Of a stretch of DNA of 63,169 nt, positions 11,436 to 22,820 are shown in pieces (the first letter of the stretch is position 1; every line of letters begins with the position of its first letter). Below the pieces are notes generated by a model that saw only the letters and a list, made by a program, of their open reading frames with translations, was not told the DNA's origin and did not search any database. A program made the position numbers and the translations under genes. This stretch comes from Terfezia claveryi (Eukaryota > Ascomycota > Pezizomycetes > Pezizales > Pezizaceae), in the NCBI GenBank assembly GCA_015179025.1, contig WHUX01000270.1, positions 1-63,169 on the forward strand, read 5' to 3'.

Positions 11436-11582
11436 ATAGCTCCGTAATGATAATTTTTGGACCTCCACTGTTCTTTCTACAATAATGGCTATTGAATTGT
11501 AAGGTATAAGAGCTGAAGCTGACTAATACATCATGCATTCTGAGCCAGGGGATCCCAAGCACAATTGGATATTTTAGTTTGG

Positions 11583-11930
11583 TTACAAACATTGGGAGGT
11601 CTCTGAATAGTCTTCAATGGTACTGGGCAGACATGCGAGGTCGGTAATAGCCCCAAAAGAGATAGGGCAGCCATCAATGATGTCGAGAAGATAGGGGGTT
11701 TTTAACTTGGAGGTTGGTATGGAATTTTTACTGACGAAGGCCTGATAAATGAATGCAATTCCCGAAGTACTACAATCTATGAGAGCTGATGTTACCACTA
11801 TTTTACCATTGAATTTAACAGTTATTAGTACTACAAAATGCTCACCAAACAAGCGAGATTTATCAATGGACATAGATACAGGCAAAGAAAATGCAGACAA
11901 AGATAAATGACCCAAAATAGGTCCTTTACT
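11583..11930 (-). pseudogene. Element B aspartic protease
   Basis: The minus-strand product contains VVTSALIDCSTSGIAFIYQAF, a retropepsin-like ALID core; the copy in D reads ALIDCGALGIVFID, so the family form is probably ALIDCGATGI. Downstream of it lies TPYLLDIIDG. It sits between the zinc knuckle (12020-12070) and the RT, which was separated from it by element A. Confidence 0.8.
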
Positions 11931-11941
11931 AGTGTCAGCAA

Positions 11942-13104
11942 CTAGACAAGGGACTCTACTTTTCCCAACTCTTCTGGGGTCTCGGACACCTCATGTATGC
12001 CCAGGAAGCGATTCTTTCTCAAAGGATAGGCTGCAATAAAATGATCCCCTTTTCCACACGCAATGCATAACCCATTATAGTGGCGGCGGTCTCTTTCCTC
12101 CTGAGTTAGGCAGGGCCTTTTGGATAAGAGATCCATGGGGGTGGGCCCCCCTACCACCAGCGATGAATGTGCTGGATTATTGGCAGGGGCAGGGGCCTGA
12201 GCTGCTTTGGTGGTATGGTATTGCTGAGGCTGGGGTTGTGGAAGACGGGGTGCTGGTCTGAACAGGGGTGGTTATGGAGCTGGGACATCTGCTATTCCAC
12301 TCGAAAAGCCTGGTCAATCAATTCATTAAGGGTTTTGGCTTCCGGAAGGCTGATCATGGCCTCCTGGATTTTGTCATTTAGCCCTTCCTAGAACTGCTCC
12401 AGTTTGGACTGGTCATTCCATCAGACTTCCACTGCCAGTCTTGAGAATTCTGCTATATAAGTGGACAGATCAGTGTTTTTCTGCCTGAGGGCTCGGAGGG
12501 CTCTACTGGCAGTGCCAATGGTATCGAGGTCCCCGAATGCCCTATCTAGGATTGTGAAAAGGGCCGAGATATCGTTGAGCTTGATCCTGGTTTCAAGGAC
12601 ATATAGCTGGATCTGGTTATAAGCTTTCCCCTCCAGTAAAGCGAAAACATATGCTAGTTGATGTTGTTCCAATGGGAACCTGGCAGAATCCTTGTCAGGC
12701 TTGAGGTTGACTGCATTCTTCCAGGCTAGTAGATGAGCCCAGTCCCCATTGAACTTGGGGGGTGTTGGAATACTTTCAGTCTTATTGCTACTGGCTACTG
12801 TTGGTATTGCAAGGTTCTCTAGAGTGGGGCTAAGATTTTGGACCATAGTCCATTCATTGGTTAGGGCAAGGTTCACATAGTCGAAATCCGTCTGGAGGAC
12901 CGTGATCTCTTCGTTGGTGGATCTCAGCTTTCGTTCGGCCACGGCCAGGCTGTTGCCGAGTTTAGCCCCAATAGTATCCATGGCCTCGAAGATGTTGATG
13001 ATTTCTCGATGATAGGAATTCAATTCGTTTAGGCTTAAGGGTATAGGGGAGCTTCTCAAGGTCTGAAACCTAATGGTGGGTAGTGGGAGAGCTGCTCCTG
13101 ACAT
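11942..13104 (-). pseudogene. Element B gag and zinc knuckle
   Basis: Starts at ATG 13104-13102, 37 bp inside the LTR, and runs 227 codons to a TGA at 12423-12421 (a CGA-to-TGA type stop), then continues in shifted frame to a knuckle around 12020-12070: CIACGKGDHFIAAYP. The fourth zinc ligand is Tyr (TAT) where Cys is expected; D has the same Tyr. The N-terminal part has heptad-like hydrophobics (residues ~30-90, coiled-coil-like) followed by the capsid block TPPKFNGDWAHLLAWKNAVN. Matches D gag at 26950-28100. Confidence 0.88.
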
Positions 13105-13140
13105 GACTACATACCAGTTGGTCTAAAGGATCCAATGTAG

Positions 13141-13670
13141 TGTAAAGAGGGCTCTGGGGGACAAGGCGACTAAGGGGTACACCGGGACAGTGGCAAGGGG
13201 GAATCGCACATATAGGAGAGCTTTGTGTGTGATTTGGGGAAAGGCTAGGGGCAAGGCAAGGGCAGAGCTAAGGTAATACATATGTAGGAATACTACATGT
13301 GTAACCAGGAAAAAGGCTAGGACAGGGGCAAGGGTGAGGGCGAGAGAGGTATACAGGAGTAGTAGGAGGCAGCAGAGCTACAGAGCTGTTTACCAGACAA
13401 AGAGGTATACAAAGGAGGTGCCCAAGCGCTAGAAGAAGTAAGGTCCTGTATTAGGTATACAAGATATTGGATGGGGATCCAACGATAGTACGAGGGACAG
13501 GAGCTATATATATATGATTTCGAGCCAAGGCAATGGAACGAATAAGCTCTCAAGATCTCTATCTCGGGAGCCAAGCAGGATAGCAATAACCTATCACCTG
13601 CACTGAAGGTGATAACCCATCACCTACGTTGTAGGTAATGACAAACACAACTAAGTATGCCGTTGTAACA
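13141..13670 (-). repeat. 5' LTR of element B (530 bp)
   Basis: On the plus strand it runs from TGTAAAGAGG to CGTTGTAACA; in element orientation TGTTACAACG...CTTTACA. Gag begins 37 bp inside. A short palindromic array (CATCACCT...AGGTGAT type) at about 13590-13640 corresponds to the longer 48-bp arrays in D. Confidence 0.9.
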
Positions 13671-15515
13671 GTCGAGTGGACGAAGAGTGGACAAGTAAGA
13701 TTGATGCATATATATCTGAGGTCATAATAATTGTGAGGCAAGATACTGACAATAGTTATCTAGCTGCAGAGTATCCAATCTTGTACAAGATCGCATCTCG
13801 TCTATGAAGGGAAGCATATTATTGCGAAACTATATGAATTTGACCAAAACTGCAGTTATAAGTATATCCATAAGAGAGTCAGTTGGTTGTTAGATAAGGA
13901 TTGTTTGACATGCCAATGTAAAAAACAGGCAGTAAGTAGATTGATAGGCAAAGTGTGACTCGGACGCTGACAAGCTAGGAATAATTCCTGGAATGGGGTC
14001 ATAGGTTCAGAGTGACCGAAGGAGCACAATTCATTCATCTGAATTTCTTTGATGGAGTAAAGAAACTAGAAAACCAAGACCTGATATTCATAAGCCGAAT
14101 TAGTAGTCTATTCATCTACTTGATTTTTGTGATACTGCGATATACACTACTCACATATGAGAGTGGGATATTTTAAGATGGGGACTATTTCAATTATACG
14201 AATTCCTCTGGTAAGTATAGGACTATGGGAGTTAGGAGTGAAATGCTAAAAGTCTAGCAGTAGCCTTTAATCGAATGTTAAAGCAGTGGGAGGGTCTCCC
14301 AACAACGCTGAAGTAAAGTCTGTTAAAGGTAATTCGATTAGGGATTCTTGAGCACTACCAGGTGTATGGAAAATTACTTGGATGGGAACAAGCCGAATCC
14401 TATAGTAATGACAATGATAAACTGGACAAATATACTAAAGAGCTAACAGACGATCTGAAAAGGGCAAAACAAACACATTTAATACTATATGGGTATTTCG
14501 AGGAAGGGTCCCCAACGTTACCAAACATAGAGGGTGAGGTAAATGATATGCCAACCATGCATACCGAGAATACTGTATACTGTCTAGCATGTGAGAGATA
14601 TGGTTGGTCAAGAGAGAATAAAGAAGATGAGGAAAAGGTTGGTGGTAATATAGAGGATAGTGGTAGTAAGGCCATTAAAGATGAGAATAAAGATGGAGAG
14701 GATGATTCCAAGGATAATGACGAGGAGGATACTGATTTGGAGGATGAGAAGGACAATGACAATTAGTTGAAAGATAGGGATTTAGAGGATGAGTTATAGG
14801 ACATGGATGGTGGAGGGTTAGAAGGAACAGTTTGTTTGGAAGTTAGAGTTAAAGGGCTGCATATATTTTTTTGAGAAATATGAGAATGAGCAAGAGGACA
14901 CAGAATGTATAGATTTGAAATAAATATTTGTCAGAGAATTAGGATAAAGGTGCGCAAAAATATTTTGTCAGATGCAAAGAGAAAATGTATTTATTATCAG
15001 AGTATTGGAAGTATAGAATGGTATTATTAGTCAAAAGATAGAAGTTGCAGCAGTATAGTAGTAAGGAGGATATGAGTTATATAGGGATTTAGATAGTAAG
15101 CGTAGGTATTTCCAGGGGTAATATACAAGACTACGAGGATGTTGTGCCAACTAGACTAATGAAAGCCATCAATGGCTGAAGTAGGTCCAGAAAGGACTGA
15201 GTTACAAGGTACACCCACATGGTAGAATGAAATTAGCTACTAGTACTAACTAACATCTAGACCAGACCAGGTACACCAGGACAGAAGGATCTATTCTGGT
15301 AATGCCGGGATGCCAGAAATATCCAAAAGAGCTAGAGTATATTTAAAGTACTTATATAATCTAGTTACGTTTGAAGCTGAGCAAGATAAGAGTGGATGCA
15401 TAAATAGTAGGTAGCAGAAATTAGTAAGAACAGAGTAACGTTGTGATGCCACCAGGGGAGAAGTGGCATCCTGGTATAGACTCTGAAGGGTGGGACGCCC
15501 ACCGTCTAGAGGCAG
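13671..15515. other. Non-repeat DNA without recognisable genes except one ORF
   Basis: No LTR ends, pol motifs or RNA genes are visible. The only long open frame is at 14362-14766. From 14767 on the sequence is AT-rich with many stops in all frames. Around 15430-15510 is a short inverted word pair (TGATGCCACC ... GTGGCATCCTGG). Confidence 0.5.
14362..14766 (+). CDS. Acidic ORF of unknown function (134 codons)
   Basis: An open frame from ATG 14362 to TAG 14764-14766. The first 85 residues are mixed, with a short Cys pair (VYCLACERYGW, residues ~73-83). The last 50 are a low-complexity acidic tail rich in Asp, Glu and Lys. The minus strand of the same interval is also open, as expected for GAT/GAA-rich DNA, so openness alone is weak evidence. 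No family is recognised, and no intron signals or upstream exons could be identified with confidence. It may be the end of a decayed host gene or chance. Confidence 0.3.
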   Translation: MYGKLLGWEQAESYSNDNDKLDKYTKELTDDLKRAKQTHLILYGYFEEGSPTLPNIEGEVNDMPTMHTENTVYCLACERYGWSRENKEDEEKVGGNIEDSGSKAIKDENKDGEDDSKDNDEEDTDLEDEKDNDN

Positions 15516-17235
15516 AGCCCTAGCACGGACTCTAGGAGGAAGACATTGCAGTAGATAATATAGATGGTCTCGCTACCAGAAATCAACCATCCAGATATAT
15601 AACCTGTCACGGGGTGACATCCAGCTCTACCAAAGGTACTTGGGCCCTTATAGAATGACCCTAGGATCTATATAGACTCTAGGTACAATCTTAGCAGAAT
15701 AGTGCAAACATTTCTAATACTTGTCTATAAGAGTTAAGTATATAAAATGGGTATGAACCTCGGAGTGGTTTACAATCATCCCAGATGGTTAAGACCCTTA
15801 TGGAACGTCTACAGACCCTTGAGGGAGCTACGGTTTAAGTTTCATAAGTATCCGATTAATGGTTCAATAGTTATACCCAGATCAATATACTAGCTATATG
15901 CATACATAATACTAGCTATTAGCTATTACCCTGAAGTCTTGGCGTTACCGAGAATTGCTGATTATTACCCTGAACTAAAGGAAAATAATTCGGTAAAAAT
16001 AACTAAAAAAATGAAGGACCGAGGGCGCACTTTAGACCAAAGTGCGTCCGGTAACACTATAAGGGAGTACGCTTAAGACAGAGGCCAAAGGTAGAGCTAA
16101 AACATAAAGTTCTCCGAATTTAATGTTTCCAAGTTCTATCTAGGCCTACTCTTCGTCCTAATTCCATTTCTGTAATCCCTTTTATGATCGAAGTTAAACT
16201 CATAAAGATATAAGACTTTAAATATGGTCACATAAGTCTACAAGGAGGTTTACTTATTATTAGTAATAACTCCGTGAATAATTTAGGTATCGAGATAAAC
16301 TAAGATACTATAATCTTCTATGTGTTGATACCTTTTCCAATGGTAATCCACTTGTGACCCACGGTTCTCTATTCATAGAGTTATATGCAGCTGAAAATTA
16401 TTTTCAATGGACACTAGATACTATTAAGTGAATATTGCCAGAAACATAATTAGATGCCTTCAGATATTGTCGGATGGTAATTCGATAGTATCGAGGATTA
16501 GTAATGTATCTGAAATTGAATTTAATTGTCTCGAATAAGAATTCTTTAATAGGATAAGCGAGCTATAAATAAAGTATATATAATATGTAGGCATAGAAAT
16601 AATCTCTACATTCAGGTTAGTACCCTATGATAACAAGTGCAAATAGCAACTGTATTAACAAAGGTATAGATGGCATAACACTTAGGAAGAAATTCCAAGG
16701 TGACAGGTAGGCCCATGTTTTATAAAATATTTTTATCATAAGAATATCTATAAATACTGTAGGATATAAATAGTGTAAGTAGTTCCAGTTGAATTTATTC
16801 TACCATGAGCGAGTATTCGAAAGCAAGAGCACCTTGAGTATACGAAGCCTACAAAGTTCTAAGTCTTGAGTTAACTTTATGTTTAAGCGACATAGGATTT
16901 ATTTTGTGTTGCAAAATAAGATCCGTCATGAGGAACTACTGTTGGACTAAACTTTACTGCTATAGAATTGATATTCTGTATTGTAGAATAGATATTATTG
17001 CAGCAGGAAATTATGGCTATCCTAATAGTTACAAGAGCACTATCAGTCAATAGAGCCCCTGTAACATAGCCCTAGTGCGGATACTAGAAGGAAGGCATCA
17101 TAGCAGACAATATAGATGGTCACGCCGTCAGACACCAACTATTCGTACACATAGCTCTGGTGTAGATGCTTGGAGCAAAGCATCATGGTGGACAACATAT
17201 ATACTTTAGCATGACGGCCCAGACCTTAGGGGGAG
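15516..17235 (+). repeat. Three diverged ~85-bp tandem units, split by a solo LTR
   Basis: Unit 1 (15516-15604), unit 2 (17067-17151) and unit 3 (17152-17235) share the order CCTAG.GCGGA, CTAG.AGGAAG, CAT, AGACAATATA.ATGGTC. Units 1 and 2 are closest; unit 3 (AGCTCTGGTG...) is more diverged. The solo LTR sits at the 1/2 border. Confidence 0.55.
15605..17066 (+). repeat. Solo LTR of the element-I family (1462 bp)
   Basis: Runs from TGTCACGGGGTGAC to CCCCTGTAACA and matches the 5' LTR at 61179-62648 along its whole length (for example GGTACTTGGGCCC near the start, AGAGCACTATCAGTCAATAG near the end). No internal region adjoins it. Flanks are TAACC on the left and TAGCC on the right, a 5-bp duplication with one G/A difference. 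Orientation is taken from the copy at 61179, which is followed by a gag start. Confidence 0.85.
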
Positions 17236-17289
17236 GCGCCTGAGCAACAACCAAGTTCTTAACTGTCAGTTTATCTTTAGGTCATTTCC
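17236..17289. other. Junction between tandem repeat and truncated element A'
   Basis: Short unassigned stretch; similarity to element A begins at about 17290. Confidence 0.4.
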
Positions 17290-20200
17290 AGCATCAGATA
17301 CTGCAAAGGCAAATTGAAATCGTTGTAGATGTAGCTAATAGTAATTGGTAATAATACAAAAGGATATATTAGTTCTTTTGTCGAGATTTCTACTATCCTA
17401 CTCATAGCAGTTCCTATATCATGAACAACTATATATTCACTATTGAAATATGCACAATCTGTATTTACTATGGATATGGCAGTTTGAATTGTGACCTGTC
17501 AGCCTCAGTTCTTAAGAAGAAGAAGGAATTCCTTATGACTTACCTTGCATACTTTATATCTGCAAATGAGTCCTAAAAGGAACTAGCACTAGTACAATAA
17601 ACACTAGTATATTCACCTCTATAAGCTCTCAGCTATAAAGAAGCTATCTATAAAATTAAGAAATAGGCAAAGAGATAGAATACTAATAAGTCGATACGCC
17701 CCTCTCTCTAACCTAGCATTCAGTTTATTAATACTACTGAATGGATGAGCACTCGATAAATGGAATAGGAGATTAAGGATACTTTTATTGCCCCTTAACA
17801 ACCATGAAATACACCTCAATATCCAACTACAACTGCTAGTAGCAGTAATATGATTCCAATCAATACTACTGCTATTAACACTTGTTCTCAAAAATAAGTA
17901 GCCATTTTTTATGACCCAGTACCCTCTTTTATTCAAGATACTAAGACCCCTAGACAGTATTATGATTTCTTTAAGTTTTTAAGACATAATGCTTCTATAT
18001 ATAAGAAGAAGAAATTCACTATCAATAACTTCAACCAAAGGATCTCACTGACCCTCAAGAAGCTCATTGAAGAGAAATATATCAGTGATGGATGGGAAAA
18101 TGATAAGGATTACTTTATTACACATTGGCTAGACTAAAGTAGAGGTATGAAAGCCATATATCAATTGTATATGAGATTATGTCCTATCTAGAAGAACTAC
18201 TATAATACCTTTGTGAGTCGTAAGGATTATAGGAAGAAAGATGGATTTTTGTAGGTCAAGAACTAATAAGAATAATGGAGATTAATTTTGCCCTTTACCT
18301 TTAATATCAAAGATACAAACTATCTCGAATTAGTTATTAAAAGATGTATGTAAAGCAACTGCTTATAGTAGTATTAAAAAAACAATAAAATATCTTACTA
18401 ATCGATATGATTGCTAGTCTTTTATAGAACTAACTAAAGACTATATTAGAAGTTATGATACTTGTCAATAGATAAAGTATTCCAACAAGGTGCCACTTAA
18501 ACTCATAACTCCATTACATGTACTAAGTAAGCTATAGACAAATATATTAATAGATTTTCTTAAGTTAGTACCTATGTTTACTAAGTGTTCAATTTTGTAC
18601 CTAAATATTCCTATTGAAGAAGATCATGTAGTTTGTATTTCATAACTTTGGACAATTGTTAATAGACAATTAGGATTTAAGTTTCTTATTCCTGTCTTAG
18701 ATAATTTCACAGTAGAATAATGTACTGCTACTTTTAATACTTATATAGTCCCGACTATGGGATACCCTTTTTGTATTGTTTTTGATTATAATACTCTTTT
18801 TATGTCAATACATTTTCAAGATTAGGCTGGGAATAAAGGAATCAAGTTGGAACTATCTACTATATATTATTCATATATAGACAGACAATTGGAAATTATG
18901 AATAAAGAAATTCTGCAAGAAGCAAGAGCCTGTAAAATTAAAGGATTTGATTAGCTACAGAAACTACCAGAGATATAGTTGAAACTTAACTCTATATATA
19001 ATGCTGCTAGACAGAATAGCCTCTATTCTATACTGTTTGGATTTAATATATATCTTGGCGTATTGGTACTTCTATACCCTATTAATGCATATGTACTAGC
19101 AAATAAATATCATGAAGTAACATCTAAAAACCTATATGATACCAAGAAGACTCAAGTATCTCAAATGAACAAACGACTACCTAATACAACCAAATTTTCA
19201 GTTAGATAACAGGTTATACTTTCCTCAGAAAATATCAACTTATTGAATGTTTTACCTAAACTCAAACTAAAATGGCTAGGCCCATTTCCAATTGTTTCTA
19301 GTAATCGGAAATACAACAACTATAGCCTAGACCTATCTAGTCAACCTGACCTCTATCTCGTTTATAATACTTTTCATATTAACAAAATCAAACCCTGCTA
19401 TAAAAATGATCCTAGTCAGTTTCCTTATAGATAAACTCAAGAGCTAGGACTAATCCAAGATGATCATTATAAAGTTGAAAAGGCATTAGAATTCAGAATA
19501 GCTCTTAGAACCAGAGAAAGATAATATAAGGTCAGATAGCTAGAATACTCTCCTAAATATAATTCCTAGGTAAATGCTAAGGATATCACTACCAAAATTC
19601 TCTAAGACTTCTAGGTAATAGGAAGTATAGAAGATATATTCAAGAGACATTAAATGACTAGAAGAAGACAAGGACTATAAACTAGAGATGAGACCCTAGC
19701 TCTCATCCAATAAGAATGAGATAGAATCATAAGTCTAGGAAACACTAAGGATATTCATGTCAATGTTAATATATTAATAATGTATCAAATCTTAGGACGT
19801 ATGGAAATCAATTTAGTAGAGCAAGAGAAGTAAGGATAGCAAATCCTTCTATGTAGGGAAGTGTAATAGAGAACCTTGTTTTATTGCTTATATAATTGAT
19901 TATATACTTTTGTATTTCTTATATTATTACTATGTTATGTAACCAAGCCTCTCAATCAAAGGACTAGCCTTCTACCACCTCCTACTACTTTATAAGTATC
20001 TATAGTACATGGAATTTGCTATAAGAAATTCCATGGAACTTGCTATATAAATACACCCTTATTATAGCTGCGTTACTATTGTTTAGGCTATAAGACTTAG
20101 TACTATGGCCACATAACTATTATTTAGGCCTTGTGACTCATTACTATAGCTACATAACCTCTTTTATATAGTACACCATGTTCTGGTATACCACCCTTTA

Positions 20201-20532
20201 TTGTATTTATTTCCTTTATCATCAGATCTTAGAGGAGTATAAATAGGCTACTGGATTCCCTCTGAAATCTACAAGAAATAAGACAAGTATAGAACAGAGT
20301 AAGAAAGCCTATATTCTAATCAGATCAAAATCATATAGCTTAGATAGTACAAATCATATAAGATAGATTACACTAGTTATTTACTTTTCCCTCTGGAAAT
20401 ATCCCATATAGTAATCTCCTTACCCTTCTGAAGTCTTACCTCAGCACAACCGAAATATATAAACGTCCATACCTACAGATATAGATTGTATAAATGGTAC
20501 CAAATAAATACTACATAGTACCATTTATTATA
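17290..20532 (+). mobile_element. Element A', 5'-truncated and RIP-mutated copy of element A
   Basis: Corresponds to element A from about 8190 to 11435: RNase H-integrase spacer, integrase, chromodomain and 3' LTR. Aligned stretches differ almost only by C-to-T and G-to-A. For example A has GCACCTCAACAACTAGCTGC (8682-8701) where A' has ACACCTCAATATCCAACTAC (17811-17830); the CpA-rich run at 8707-8725 is also changed at 17835-17853. Stops therefore litter every frame. The spacer zinc motif is degraded (W to stop, second Cys to Tyr, GH to GY at 17370-17500). The 5' part is missing and no left duplication is visible. Confidence 0.92.
19862..20532 (+). repeat. 3' LTR of element A' (671 bp)
   Basis: Starts TGTAATAGAG and ends CATTTATTATA (CATTCATTACA in A). 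It is 40-41 bp shorter than the A LTRs because its tandem array (20060-20160) has two units instead of three. Confidence 0.9.
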
Positions 20533-21129
20533 TACTGACTCTAATGAGGCTAACATTTAGGGGTTTTAAAGGTGGTAAAATAAGAAGAATCAGGGAAATA
20601 GGAAGAACTGGAAGAATAGGGAGAATAGGGGAAATAGTAATATTGATATATATAAGCAAAAGTACTACCTAAATTAAGTGGATTATTGGAAGTGGCAGTA
20701 CATATAGCCTAGTAATAGTAGTTTTTGGATCCTTATAGTATTTTTTGCAATAAGAGCTATTATATTATAAGGTATAAGAGCCAAAACTGACTGATACATT
20801 ATACATTCTAAGCTAGGAGATCCCTAAGACAATTAGATACTTTAGCTTAGTTATAAATATTAGGAGATCTTCCAAATAGTCTCTAATAGTAATAGATAAG
20901 CATGTGAGGTTAGTAATAGCCCTAAAAGAGATAGAGCAGCTATCAATAATATTGAAAAAATAGTGAGTTTTTAACTTAGAAGTTGGTATAGAATTTTAAC
21001 TAATAAAGGCCTAATCAATCAATATAATTCTCAAGGCACCACATTCTATAAGAGCTGATATTACTACTATTTTACTATTAAATTCAATAGTTATTAGTAC
21101 TACAAAATACTCACTAAACAAGTAAAATT

Positions 21130-21438
21130 TGTTAGGGATAAGCTGGGTAATCAAGGCAAGGTTGTCAGAATACAGGTATTTGGAGAGTTATTAGCGAAAT
21201 AAAGACAAGATCACACAACTCGGGCCTAACTGCACATATTGGTGTAAGTTGAACTTAGAATTGGTCTTCTAACTTAGAACTTAGAATATTGCTCAAAGAG
21301 TCAAAAGCTAGATACAGGAAGTGGGCATATATATAGGAAGCGGGGTTCGTCAGGCCTCCAATCTATTGAATTACAATATATTACCTGACTTATGATGATT
21401 CGCATACCCTCCACTCCTGTCTGTCTTATACTGTAACA
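21130..21438 (-). repeat. Solo LTR of the G family, inserted in B'
   Basis: TGTTAGGGAT to ACTGTAACA, 309 bp, flanked by AAATT (21125-21129) and AGATT (21439-21443), a duplication with one G/A change. The uninterrupted site in element B is at about 11862-11872 (GCGAGATTTATC). Shares the word GTGGGCATATATATAGGAAG with the LTR at 43432-43686. Orientation follows that copy. Confidence 0.88.
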
Positions 21439-22820
21439 AGATTCATCAATAGACATAGGTATAGGTAAAGAAAATACAGACAAATATGAATAACTCTGAG
21501 CAGGTCCCTTACTATTCTCAGTAACTAGATAAGGAATAGGGCTTTTCCTGACTTATTAACTTCTACCATTTTAGATTCTAAGATATTGAAGATAGTATAG
21601 ATGGCTAATAAATGGGTCTTATAGAAGAAGTAGGCTATAAGAAATAATTAGTCTTTCTATATACAATATACAACCTATTAGTATAGTAGCAGTCCCTTTT
21701 CTCCTAGGTTAGCTGAGATCTCTCTAATAATAGATCTATAGAGGTAGGCTTCCCTGCTACCAATAATAGGTATACTGGTTTATTAGCAGGTACTAGAGTT
21801 AAGGTGGCCTTAAGTTGATATTAGGGCTACTGTTGGGGCTGCTAAAGTATATGAGTAGCTAGGTAGAAGGTTAGATAGTAGTAAAGTTGGAATATCTGTT
21901 ATTCTACTTAGGAGGCCTAGTCAATTAATTCACTAAGGGTTCCTATCTTGAGAAAGGTAATTATAGCTTATTATAGTTCATTGCTAAACTCCTTCTAGAA
22001 TTGTTTAAATTTACTCTAGTTGTTTTATAGTATATCTATAGCAAGTTTTAAAAACTCTACCATATATATGAATAGATCCAAATTGAATTATTTCAGGGCT
22101 TAGAGGGCTTAGCTAGTAGTGCCTTTAGTATCTAGGTCCCTAAAAGCTCTGTCAAGGATAGTTAAGAGTATTGGAATACTATCTAGCTTAATTCTAGTCT
22201 TAAAAACATATAGCTGAATTTGCTCTCTTACTTTGTCTTTTAGTAGAGTAAAGATGTAAACTAACTAGTATTGCTTAGATGAGAATCTAGCTGAGTACCT
22301 ATTAAGTTTAAGGTTCACTAAGTTCTTCTAAACTTAGAAGTAAGCTCTATTCCTATTGAACTTAAAAGAAGTTGGAAATTGGAATACTTTTAGTCTTAGT
22401 AGTTGGTGTAGAGGATGAGGTTACTAATATAGTTATCATAACATAGTTAAGAGTCTGAATCATAGTTTACTTATTAGCTAGAGCAATACTAATATTGTTA
22501 AAGTAGGTTTAGATTACTATGATTTTTTTATTAGTGGATATTAAGTAGTATTAAACATTTATAAGTTTATTTTTTATTGTCTAAAGTTTAGCTTCTACTA
22601 ATTCCAAGTCTTTGTAGGCTCAAGATAGTTCAGCTCCTAGCTCTACTCCTATCTAGTTGGTTGCTTTAAAGATCTCAATGATCTCTCTCTAGTAGGCTAC
22701 CTACTTATTAGAGTTTATAGGTATAGGGTAGTTTTGCCAGGTCTGGAAACTACTAAATAGTAAGACTTGGCTGTTCTCTATTATAGTACTGGTTAGTTGA
22801 ATTTATAAGATCTAATATAG

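Larger units (their letters stand above)
1..13670 (-). mobile_element. Ty3/gypsy element B (minus strand), truncated by the window edge and split by element A
   Basis: Reading on the minus strand from 13670 downward: 5' LTR (13141-13670), gag from 13104, zinc knuckle, protease, then an interruption by element A (2432-11435), then RT, RNase H and integrase down to position 1. The 3' end lies outside the window. The two halves join at the duplicated pentamer ATAGC (2427-2431 and 11436-11440). The pol fragments at 55-252, 388-801, 1474-1695, 1801-2172 and 2179-2376 share one reading frame broken by stops, as expected from point mutation; gag, zinc knuckle and protease lie in different frames, so indels are also present. 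The order PR-RT-RH-IN is that of Ty3/gypsy. No product is expected. Confidence 0.93.

Noticed and set aside
2427..11440. Element A and B as one long element with inverted halves.
   Set aside because: The ATAGC duplication and separate LTR families show that A inserted in B.
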